The notes below the pieces were generated by a model that was not told the origin of the DNA, searched no databases, and saw nothing but the letters and a program-made list of their open reading frames with translations. From contig CAZNHL010000070.1 of the NCBI GenBank assembly GCA_964572965.1, forward strand, positions 1-21,721: DNA of 21,721 bases, read 5' to 3'. Made by a program: the position numbers and the translations under genes. The DNA comes from CAZNHL01 sp964572965 (GTDB lineage: Bacteria > Bacteroidota > Bacteroidia > Cytophagales > UBA9547). Positions 15,503 to 21,721 of the stretch are shown here, piece after piece (within the stretch, counting starts at the first letter, position 1; each line of letters begins with the position of its first letter).

Positions 15503-17290
15503 ATGGACAAAAATTCCACCATAGGGATAGTGCTGATATCAGCCATTCTTCTAGCCTATTTCACGTTTTTTGCACCTAAACCGGAAGAGCAAAAACCTGA
15601 ACCGGTAACGACAACAACAATTACCCCTAAAGAAGATGTTAAAGCAGACTCTTTAAAACTGGTTCAAAAACAAGCGTCTTACGGACAACTTGCTACTTCC
15701 CTTACTGGTGAAGAAAAAGACCTGGTAATTGAGAACGATGACCTTAAATTGGTATTAAGTACTAAAGGTGGCCGTATTAAAGAAGCAACTTTGAAGAATT
15801 ATAAAACTTCAGAGCAACAGCCTGTTGTTCTTCTTGATACAAAAAACAACCACTTCAATGTATTAGTACCAATAGCTGGAAAAGAAATCAACCTTTCTGA
15901 TTTATACTTCCAGTCTGCTCAAACATCTAATGCTAAGCAGGTTATATTCACATTAAAAGATGCTGACGGGAGTGATATACAGCAAACATATACATTGGCA
16001 GAAAAAGGCTTTGTATTGGAATATAACTTAAAAGTAAATGGCCAGGCCATCTCTAACCCTATCGTTTTCGACTGGAAAGAGGATTTCAAACATACAGAAG
16101 CTGACTTGAAAGTTAGCCGTACAGCTGCTACAGTAAACTGGTATACTTCTGACGAGTCTTATAAAAGTTTGAAAGAAACTTCAAATGAACTTGAAGAAGA
16201 AAAAGTAGAAGGAACTGTAAAATGGATCGATTTTAAATCTAAATTCTTCTCAACAGGTTTTATTTCTGAAAACATTCCATTGCAAAATGTGGCTGTTTCA
16301 AGTGTAGCCGACCTTGCTGACAGTAACATTGTAAAAACATTCACTGCCCGTTTTGCAGTACCTGCGGCTGACCTGGCTGCAGGCAAAGGAAACTTCAAAC
16401 TTTACCTTGGCCCTAATCAATACAACATTGTTAAAGAAGTAACAGAGGGCTTCCGTCACAATGTATACTTAGGCTGGCCGGTGATCCGGGATGTAAACCG
16501 TTTTGTTATTTATCCATTGTTTACACTGGTAGAAAACTTCTCAGGAAACTATGGTCTTGTAATCCTTCTTTTGGTACTTATTGTGAAAACAATCTTGCTG
16601 CCATTGTCTTACAGGGCTTACATGTCAATGGCTAAAATACGTGTATTGAAGCCTGAAATTGACGAAATCAAAGAAAAATTCCCTGATGACATGCAGGGGC
16701 AACAACAAGAGCAGATGAAATTATATTCTTCTGTTGGTGTAAATCCATTGGCCGGTTGTGTGCCTGTATTGCTTCAAATGCCTATTTTGATTGCAATGTT
16801 CAACCTCTTCCCTAACCTGATTGAACTTCGCCAACAAGCATTTCTCTGGGCTCCGGATTTATCAACTTACGACGCATTCTTCAACTTACCATTTGAAATT
16901 CCATTTATGGGCAGCCACATCAGTTTGTTTACTATACTGATGACTGCTTCAACGATCTTCTATACATGGTATAACAGTCAGATGTCGACTCAGATGACAG
17001 GCCCGATGCAGACATTACAGTACATCATGCCGATCACCTTCATGTTCATCCTGAACTCTTTGCCGGCTGGTCTGACATACTATTACTTCGTTTCAAACCT
17101 TGTTACCATTGCACAGCAGTTTGCTATTAAACAAATGGTTGACGAGAATCAGATCCGTGCCAAACTTGATACTTACCGTGCTACAGCCGCAACAGGTGGT
17201 GGTCCTAAAAAATCACGTTTTCAACAACGAATTGAAGACGCAATGAAAGCACAGGAGGATAGAAGAAAAACTTCTACAAAGAAAAAATAA
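15503..17290 (+). CDS. yidC: Membrane protein insertase YidC
   Basis: Inserts and folds proteins in the inner membrane, alone or with SecYEG. The 595-residue protein is of the long Gram-negative type: an N-terminal membrane anchor (about 5-25, IGIVLISAILLAYFTFFA), a proline- and threonine-rich linker, a large periplasmic beta-domain (about 65-340) and the conserved insertase core (about 350-555). The core shows the LPLSYRAYMSM segment with the arginine (near residue 370) that forms the hydrophilic groove, NPLAGCVPVLLQMPILIAMF and SLPAGLTYYYFVSN. A basic C-terminal tail (KKSRFQQRIEDAMK..., ending KKK) probably contacts the ribosome. Its place behind pyrG, not beside rpmH-rnpA, is common in Bacteroidota as far as I recall. 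Confidence 0.97.
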   Translation: MDKNSTIGIVLISAILLAYFTFFAPKPEEQKPEPVTTTTITPKEDVKADSLKLVQKQASYGQLATSLTGEEKDLVIENDDLKLVLSTKGGRIKEATLKNYKTSEQQPVVLLDTKNNHFNVLVPIAGKEINLSDLYFQSAQTSNAKQVIFTLKDADGSDIQQTYTLAEKGFVLEYNLKVNGQAISNPIVFDWKEDFKHTEADLKVSRTAATVNWYTSDESYKSLKETSNELEEEKVEGTVKWIDFKSKFFSTGFISENIPLQNVAVSSVADLADSNIVKTFTARFAVPAADLAAGKGNFKLYLGPNQYNIVKEVTEGFRHNVYLGWPVIRDVNRFVIYPLFTLVENFSGNYGLVILLLVLIVKTILLPLSYRAYMSMAKIRVLKPEIDEIKEKFPDDMQGQQQEQMKLYSSVGVNPLAGCVPVLLQMPILIAMFNLFPNLIELRQQAFLWAPDLSTYDAFFNLPFEIPFMGSHISLFTILMTASTIFYTWYNSQMSTQMTGPMQTLQYIMPITFMFILNSLPAGLTYYYFVSNLVTIAQQFAIKQMVDENQIRAKLDTYRATAATGGGPKKSRFQQRIEDAMKAQEDRRKTSTKKK

Positions 17291-17302
17291 TTCAATACAG
17301 AT

Positions 17303-17352
17303 GAGAGAAGTTCGCAGAAATAAATTCTACCGCTTCTCTCCTCTCTCTTTTG
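17303..17352 (+). terminator. Possible terminator of yidC
   Basis: GAGAGAAG (17303-17310) pairs with CTTCTCTC (17333-17340), and AGAA with TTCT inside the loop can extend the stem. A pyrimidine-rich tail with TTTT follows. The tail is not a clean T-run, so the call is tentative. Confidence 0.4.
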
Positions 17353-17353
17353 C

Positions 17354-17383
17354 TTGTCACTAAATTTTATTTTCGTAATATTG
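17354..17383 (+). promoter_or_regulatory. Probable promoter of the kdsA operon
   Basis: TTG (17354-17356), a 19-base spacer and TAATATTG (17376-17383) match the Bacteroidota consensus TTG-N19-TAnnTTTG with one mismatch. The box ends 26 bases before the kdsA ATG. Confidence 0.5.
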
Positions 17384-17409
17384 CGGAAAGCTTTTTCAAA
17401 AATTCCCGA

Positions 17410-18264
17410 ATGAAAAAACACATTGTGAAAATCGGCAACGTTGAAGCCGGTAAAGAAAATCTCTTCTTAATCTCAGGTCCATGCGTAGTTGAAGACGAAA
17501 GTCTGATGATGCGTACTGCTGAAAAAATCAAAGAGATATCAGAAAGACTAAAACTTCCTTTGATATTCAAGGCTTCTTTCCAAAAAGATAACCGTAGCTC
17601 GGCTCAATTCTATTCAGGGCCTGGTTTGGACGAAGGTTTGGCAATTCTGGCTAGAATCAAGAAAGAGTTTAACGTACCAATTGTATCGGATATTCACTAT
17701 CCCGATCAAATCGTTGCTTCTGCTGAAGTATTGGACGTGATTCAGATACCTGCTTACCTATGTATGCAAACCAACCTTATTGTTGAGGCTGCTAAAACAG
17801 GTAAAACAATCAACATCAAACATGGTCAGTTCCTTGCTCCTGAGAACATGATCAAGCCTGTTGAGAAAATCGAATCCGTTGGCAATCATAACATCCTTTT
17901 AACTGAACGTGGTTATACTTTCGGTTACAATGACCTGGTTGTTGATCCAAGGAGTTTCTATGAAATGCGTCAGACAGGTTATCCTGTAATCTTCGACGTA
18001 ACTCACTCTATCCGTAAATATGGTATTCCCAGCTCTGACCCTAAAGGCGGTGCAAGACAATACCTTCCTACTATCGCCCGTGCGGGTGTAGGTGCCGGTG
18101 TAGACGGCTTGTTCATTGAAGCTCACCCGGAGCCTGCAAAAGCACTTTGTGATGCAGCATCTCAGTTACATCTTCACTTGTTGGAGGAGTTCCTGAAACC
18201 ATTGATTGAGATCCACCACGTGGTGAGACAATTCGACAAAACACACGAAAGCACAACATTTTAA
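17410..18264 (+). CDS. kdsA: 3-deoxy-8-phosphooctulonate (KDO-8-P) synthase, metal-dependent type
   Basis: Condenses arabinose 5-phosphate with phosphoenolpyruvate to KDO-8-phosphate for lipopolysaccharide inner core. The product from the ATG at 17410 has 284 residues, normal for the family. Seen: ISGPCVVED (21-29), FKASFQKDNRSS (53-64), SDIHYPDQ (93-100), FDVTH (195-199) and FIEAHPEP (235-242). Cys25 stands where metal-dependent enzymes (Aquifex aeolicus) have their cysteine ligand and E. coli has asparagine; with His199, Glu237 and Asp248 the four metal ligands are complete. The frame extends upstream to a TTG at 17350, which lies before the promoter, so the ATG is preferred. The next gene, 21 bases on, encodes a transaldolase/CBS fusion; the two share a transcript ending at 19330-19364. 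Confidence 0.95.
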   Translation: MKKHIVKIGNVEAGKENLFLISGPCVVEDESLMMRTAEKIKEISERLKLPLIFKASFQKDNRSSAQFYSGPGLDEGLAILARIKKEFNVPIVSDIHYPDQIVASAEVLDVIQIPAYLCMQTNLIVEAAKTGKTINIKHGQFLAPENMIKPVEKIESVGNHNILLTERGYTFGYNDLVVDPRSFYEMRQTGYPVIFDVTHSIRKYGIPSSDPKGGARQYLPTIARAGVGAGVDGLFIEAHPEPAKALCDAASQLHLHLLEEFLKPLIEIHHVVRQFDKTHESTTF

Positions 18265-18285
18265 TTAAAAAATATTTAGGTAAGA

Positions 18286-19308
18286 ATGGAATTATACTTA
18301 GACTCAGTAGACTTCAAAGAAGTTGAAGAGGCAGCGAAATGGGGTATTGTAGCAGGTTTAACTACTACTCCTACTTTCATGGCACGTCATGGTATCACTG
18401 ATATTGACGGTGCTATTGTAAAATTGTCTAAAATGGTGCCTGTACTTCAGATCGAAGCTTTAGGCAATAACCCTGACGAAATCGTAGCAGAAGCCGACAG
18501 ACAAATTGCTTTAGGTCTTGATCCGAAGAAAACGGTTTTCAAAGTTCCGGTATCTAACGTTGGTATCGCTGCTTGTAAAAAACTGAGAGATAAAGGTTAC
18601 ATGGTAAACGTACACTTGGTTTATACTTTGAACCAGGCTTATCTTGCTATGGAAGCAGGCGCTACTTACGTATGTCCACTTGCTGGCCGTATGCAGGATA
18701 ACGGTATCGACGCTTTAACCTTATTCGGACAGATTCTTGATACTGTTGACCGTTTTGGTTATGATTCAAAAATCATGTTCTCTTCTGTGCGTCATACAGA
18801 ACACGTTCGTAACGCTTTAGAACTAGGTGTACATACTTGTACTGTGCCTTGGGGTGTTATGAAGAAGTTAGCTGATAACCACCTTACAGCAATCGGTACT
18901 TCTCAGTTCGTTAACGATACTCGTTTGATGACTGAAAGAGTAAAAGAACATGTAAGCACTGCCGTTACAGTGAACGTTGGTCAATCTTTAACAGATGCTT
19001 TGGTAATCATGACAGAAAGTGGCCTTGGCGCTGTTGCTGTAGTTGATAACTCTGGTAACCTTGTTGGTGTATTCACTGACGGTGACTTGAGAAGAAAAAT
19101 TAAAGAAGGCGGTCAGGCTGTAATTGCTAACAAAATGAGCGATTTCCAGTACAAAACGCCAATCACGATCAGTGGTGATGCATTATTGTACGATGCAGTG
19201 AAAGTTTTCAAAGACTCTCAGATTGATACAATCCTTGTGGTTGAAAACAACAAACCAACAGGTTTATTGGACATTCAGGATTTGGTTAAACTTGGCTTAA
19301 TCGGTTAA
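18286..19308 (+). CDS. Transaldolase/fructose-6-phosphate-aldolase-like domain fused to a KdsD-type CBS pair
   Basis: The product has 340 residues. Residues 1-200 form a short transaldolase barrel of the FSA/TalC type: MELYLD with Asp6, GLTTTPT (24-30), Gln55, KTVFKVPVS with Lys86 (the Schiff-base lysine), PLAGRM with Arg135, and Ser167. Residues 226-340 hold two CBS motifs that closely resemble the C-terminus of arabinose-5-phosphate isomerase (GLGAVAVVD, GVFTDGDLRR, VVENNKPTGLLDIQDL). The SIS domain that normally precedes these CBS motifs is absent. Two positions differ from E. coli FSA: Asn28 is Thr and Tyr131 is Leu (132 here). The gene follows kdsA by 21 bases, suggesting a role in arabinose-5-phosphate supply or in sensing KDO-pathway nucleotides. 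Actual activity is unknown; a strong terminator follows. Confidence 0.88.
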   Translation: MELYLDSVDFKEVEEAAKWGIVAGLTTTPTFMARHGITDIDGAIVKLSKMVPVLQIEALGNNPDEIVAEADRQIALGLDPKKTVFKVPVSNVGIAACKKLRDKGYMVNVHLVYTLNQAYLAMEAGATYVCPLAGRMQDNGIDALTLFGQILDTVDRFGYDSKIMFSSVRHTEHVRNALELGVHTCTVPWGVMKKLADNHLTAIGTSQFVNDTRLMTERVKEHVSTAVTVNVGQSLTDALVIMTESGLGAVAVVDNSGNLVGVFTDGDLRRKIKEGGQAVIANKMSDFQYKTPITISGDALLYDAVKVFKDSQIDTILVVENNKPTGLLDIQDLVKLGLIG

Positions 19309-19329
19309 TTCTGATCAGTCACATATTTT

Positions 19330-19364
19330 AAAGGCGTCCCGCATTAATGCGGGACGCCTTTTTT
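19330..19364 (+). terminator. Strong Rho-independent terminator of the kdsA operon
   Basis: A perfect 30-base palindrome (19331-19360) folds as AAGGCGTCCCGC / GCGGGACGCCTT with loop ATTAAT and is followed by six T in total (19359-19364). Two copies of TTTATGCTA (19362-19370, 19372-19380) follow. Confidence 0.9.
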
Positions 19365-19465
19365 ATGCTACTTTATGCTAAAAAAGCAAATACTCACCTT
19401 TATTATGATGGCTCTTTACAAAGAATATTATTAAGTTAGTGTTCTATACTCCAATAATACTTTTT

Positions 19466-21241
19466 ATGAGAATTATCCTTTACGCATTTATCCTGATTTC
19501 TTTTGCAATGAGCACAAGCTGTACAACAGACAATTCATCCGGTAACAATAAAGAACTTGCCAATCTCTTCGATCATTACTATGAAGAAAGGCTAAAGCTT
19601 TTCCCTCTTGAAGCAACACAGAATGGCGACAACCGCTATAACGACTTAATGTATGTTGACTTCACTGACAGTTACCGTGCAAAATTAAAAGCTTTCTTTC
19701 AAAGCAACCTGGATACTATTTCGAAGTTTGACCGAGCTTCTCTGAATGAAAATGATAAAATCAGCTTTGACATTTTCAAAAGTGAAATGGCTATCAATAT
19801 TGAGGGGCTCGCTTTCAAAGACAATTATATACCGTTCCAGCAATTCTGGGGCTTACCTTTAACAATGGGGCAATTAGGCAGCGGTACAGGAAACCAGCCC
19901 TTCAAAACTGTTGAAGATTATGAGAATTGGGTAAAAAGAGCCAGCCAGTTCAGCGTATGGACAGACAGTGCTATTATTTATTTTAATAAAGGTATTGCTG
20001 CTGACTATGTACTACCGGCCTCTCTGGTTCAGAAAATTTTCCCGCAAATGGAATCAATGATCACAGCAGACCCTACCAAAAGCTTGTTCTATACTCCTAT
20101 TACCAATATTCCGGACAACTTTACAGAGACGGACAAAAAACGTTTATCAGAAGAATATAAAAAACTGATTAGTGAGCAGCTTGTACCGTCTTATAAAAAA
20201 CTGAATGACTACCTCAAAAACACTTATCTGCCTAAAGCCAGATTAACCAGCGGGCTTCATGGATTAAAAGAAGGACAAGAATATTATAATTACCTGATCC
20301 GTTTGTGGACTACTACAAAGAAAACTCCTGAAGAAATTCATGCACAAGGTTTGGAAGAAGTAAAACGTATTCATCAAGAAATAGATAAAATACAGAAAGA
20401 AGTAAAATTCGAAGGTACAAGAGCGGCCTTTTTCGAGCACATCAAAAATGACCCGAAATTGATGCCTTACAAAACTCCTGAGGATGTGCTGAATGCTTTC
20501 CGTTCTATTCAAAGCAAAATAGACCCAAAACTGAAAGACATGTTTGGCAGGTTTCCAAAAACCAAATTTGAGATCAGACAAACTGAAGCATACCGCGCAG
20601 CAAGTGCCAGTGCAGAATACAATCAGGGAAGCGCCGATGGATCAAGACCGGGTATATTCTATGTACCTATTCTGGATGCAACCAAATTCAATGTTACAAG
20701 TGGCATGGAAAGCTTATTCCTCCATGAAGCCATTCCTGGCCACCACTACCAAATTTCACTGCAACAGGAAAACACCAAACTACCAATGTTCCGTCGCTTT
20801 AGCTGGTATGGCGCTTATGGAGAAGGCTGGGCTTTGTATTGCGAAGGTTTAGGAAAAGAGTTGGGCTGCTATACAGACCCATACCAATACCTTGGCGCAT
20901 TGGGTGACGAAATGCACCGTGCTATCCGCTTAGTAGTAGATGTTGCCTTACACACAGGTAAAATGAGCCGTGAAGAGGCCATTAAATACATGACAGACAA
21001 TGAAGCAATTACTGAAGAGGCTGCCATTGCTGAAATTGAAAGATACATGGCAATTCCGGGACAGGCACTGAGCTACAAAATCGGCTCTTTGAAACTGCAG
21101 GAATTGAGAGCAAAATATAACACTCAATTAGGTGCTTCATTTAAATTGGGTGACTTCCATGATGAATTACTAAAAGATGGCTGTATGCCACTGGATGTAA
21201 TTGAAGATAAAATGGACGAATGGGCTGCCGGTAAAAAATAA
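19466..21241 (+). CDS. DUF885 family protein, predicted lipoprotein metallopeptidase
   Basis: The product has 591 residues from the ATG at 19466. It begins with a signal peptide containing a lipoprotein-like cleavage site (MSTSC, Cys near residue 19), so it is probably anchored to a membrane. The DUF885 signatures are the zinc-binding HEAIPGHH (420-427, HExxxxH-like) in LFLHEAIPGHHYQ and the later GEGWALYCEGLGKE, with its glutamate as likely further ligand. These are known from a group related to carboxypeptidase-like metallopeptidases. The N-terminal part is helical (FDHYYEERLKLFPLEATQNGDNRYND). A possible GTG start at 19439 would add nine residues before the signal sequence and is less likely. 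The lipobox is weak because -3 is Ser rather than Leu. The substrate is unknown. Confidence 0.9.
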   Translation: MRIILYAFILISFAMSTSCTTDNSSGNNKELANLFDHYYEERLKLFPLEATQNGDNRYNDLMYVDFTDSYRAKLKAFFQSNLDTISKFDRASLNENDKISFDIFKSEMAINIEGLAFKDNYIPFQQFWGLPLTMGQLGSGTGNQPFKTVEDYENWVKRASQFSVWTDSAIIYFNKGIAADYVLPASLVQKIFPQMESMITADPTKSLFYTPITNIPDNFTETDKKRLSEEYKKLISEQLVPSYKKLNDYLKNTYLPKARLTSGLHGLKEGQEYYNYLIRLWTTTKKTPEEIHAQGLEEVKRIHQEIDKIQKEVKFEGTRAAFFEHIKNDPKLMPYKTPEDVLNAFRSIQSKIDPKLKDMFGRFPKTKFEIRQTEAYRAASASAEYNQGSADGSRPGIFYVPILDATKFNVTSGMESLFLHEAIPGHHYQISLQQENTKLPMFRRFSWYGAYGEGWALYCEGLGKELGCYTDPYQYLGALGDEMHRAIRLVVDVALHTGKMSREEAIKYMTDNEAITEEAAIAEIERYMAIPGQALSYKIGSLKLQELRAKYNTQLGASFKLGDFHDELLKDGCMPLDVIEDKMDEWAAGKK

Positions 21242-21244
21242 GCC

Positions 21245-21332
21245 TTCGACAAACTCAGGCAACAATCGTCTAATACTCCTTAAAAATATTTTCAGTAAGC
21301 TCAGATACCCAGCGGTGTCTGAGCCTGTCGAA
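21245..21332. repeat. REP-like inverted repeat element
   Basis: TTCGACAAACTCAGGC (21245-21260) faces GAGCCTGTCGAA (21321-21332), an inverted pair of the TTCGACAnnCTCAG motif that is dispersed in many Bacteroidota genomes. The right half also forms a tight hairpin, GCTCAGATACC (21299-21309) with GGTGTCTGAGC (21314-21324), with one G-U pair and a 4-base loop. It fills most of the gap between the DUF885 gene and the next gene and may also protect or end the upstream transcript. Confidence 0.6.
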
Positions 21333-21390
21333 TACACTCCAACAAGTAACCAAGAATAACAATAATTATAAACGCGCATTATAGTTTACA

Positions 21391-21721
21391 ATGAGATTCA
21401 TTTCTACCCTATTACTATCATTCTTTTTCACAATCACATTTGCACAAAAAGTAACATTAGAACAAGGCAGCCTGGAGTTTTTAAAAGGCCAGAAGAGTAT
21501 CAATATTGATTTTGACTACAGTAAAATGTCGGTTGGTGAATTTGCCCTTGAACAAGAATATACAGGCAAAAAAGTAGACGAATACAACGCCAAAGAGGAA
21601 GGAAAAGGAGATCAATGGTTAAAATCATGGGAGTCAGCAAAAAACAAGGCCTATCCTGAAAAGTTTTACCTTACTTTTGATGAAACTGCAGGTACCAAAA
21701 AGCTATTCTTCTCCAAAGAAC
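21391..21721 (+). CDS. Secreted protein of unknown function, cut by the window edge
   Basis: An ATG at 21391 opens a frame that runs off the right edge after 110 complete codons. It begins with a clear signal peptide (1-19, MRFISTLLLSFFFTITFAQ). The mature part seen so far has FLKGQKSINIDFDYSKMSVG, an aromatic- and lysine-rich segment GKGDQWLKSWESAK and then YPEKFYLTFDETAG, which suggests a small beta-rich secreted protein. I do not recognise the family with confidence. The REP-like element precedes it, so its promoter must lie in the short A-T rich piece 21333-21390, where no consensus is evident. Partial at the 3' end. Confidence 0.75.
   Translation, partial: MRFISTLLLSFFFTITFAQKVTLEQGSLEFLKGQKSINIDFDYSKMSVGEFALEQEYTGKKVDEYNAKEEGKGDQWLKSWESAKNKAYPEKFYLTFDETAGTKKLFFSKE

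Noticed and set aside
17350..17409. Upstream TTG start for kdsA adding 20 residues
   Set aside because: It lies before the likely promoter, and the ATG at 17410 gives the family-typical N-terminus.
18286..19308. Plain transaldolase
   Set aside because: The CBS pair and the conserved FSA-type glutamine argue for a different, regulated enzyme; the family name alone would mislead.
19439..19465. GTG start for the DUF885 protein
   Set aside because: It would place extra residues before a signal sequence that starts properly at the ATG at 19466.
1..21721. CRISPR arrays, tRNA, rRNA, insertion sequences, prophage
   Set aside because: No regular repeat-spacer pattern, cloverleaf, rRNA segment, transposase or integrase was seen on either strand.

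Overview
The window looks like chromosomal DNA of a gliding or polysaccharide-degrading member of the Bacteroidota, most likely Cytophagales and close to Cytophaga. Four things point there: a C-terminal type IX secretion (Por) sorting domain on a beta-helix protein, promoters of the Bacteroidota type (TTTG, about 19 bases, TAnnTTTG), an OmpA protein with thrombospondin type 3 repeats, and A-rich leaders without strong Shine-Dalgarno sequences. The species is inferred, not proven. The DNA is gene-dense, with no insertion sequence, phage, CRISPR, rRNA or tRNA seen, and no gene-free stretch longer than 300 bases.

Layout. Bases 192-3728 (minus strand) hold a long-chain polyprenyl diphosphate synthase, an OmpA/TSP3 outer-membrane protein and, 7 bases upstream of the latter, leuA. 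A secreted NTF2-like orphan (3943-4476, plus) has a near-perfect promoter and is followed by what looks like the relic of a DUF4269 gene. Bases 4650-7005 (minus) form a tightly coupled three-gene operon: a Crp/Fnr-type regulator, an HD phosphohydrolase and a CoaD-CoaE fusion that would carry out the last two steps of coenzyme A synthesis in one chain. Bases 7145-11392 (plus) hold an ECF sigma factor with a TTG start, a small single-span membrane protein (candidate anti-sigma or sigma-linked), a terminator, a beta-barrel protein and a secreted beta-helix protein. Bases 11523-13649 (minus) hold nhaA and a bestrophin-like channel. From 13797 to the end (plus) come pyrG, yidC, kdsA, a transaldolase/CBS fusion, a DUF885 metallopeptidase-like lipoprotein and the start of another secreted protein.

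How the genes fit together. Much of the window serves the cell envelope: isoprenoid chains for quinone or carrier lipid, OmpA, the YidC insertase, CTP (needed for CMP-KDO and phospholipids) and KDO synthesis. The most interesting locus is kdsA followed after 21 bases by a gene whose N-terminal half is a fructose-6-phosphate-aldolase/transaldolase barrel and whose C-terminal half is a CBS pair of the type normally found on arabinose-5-phosphate isomerase (KdsD/KpsF). The sugar-isomerase (SIS) domain expected with such a CBS pair is replaced by an aldolase domain that keeps the Schiff-base lysine. Because KdsA consumes arabinose 5-phosphate, this suggests an alternative or regulatory route of substrate supply for KDO. 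That is a hypothesis. The CoaD-CoaE fusion, in the same domain order as animal CoA synthase, is the second notable point.
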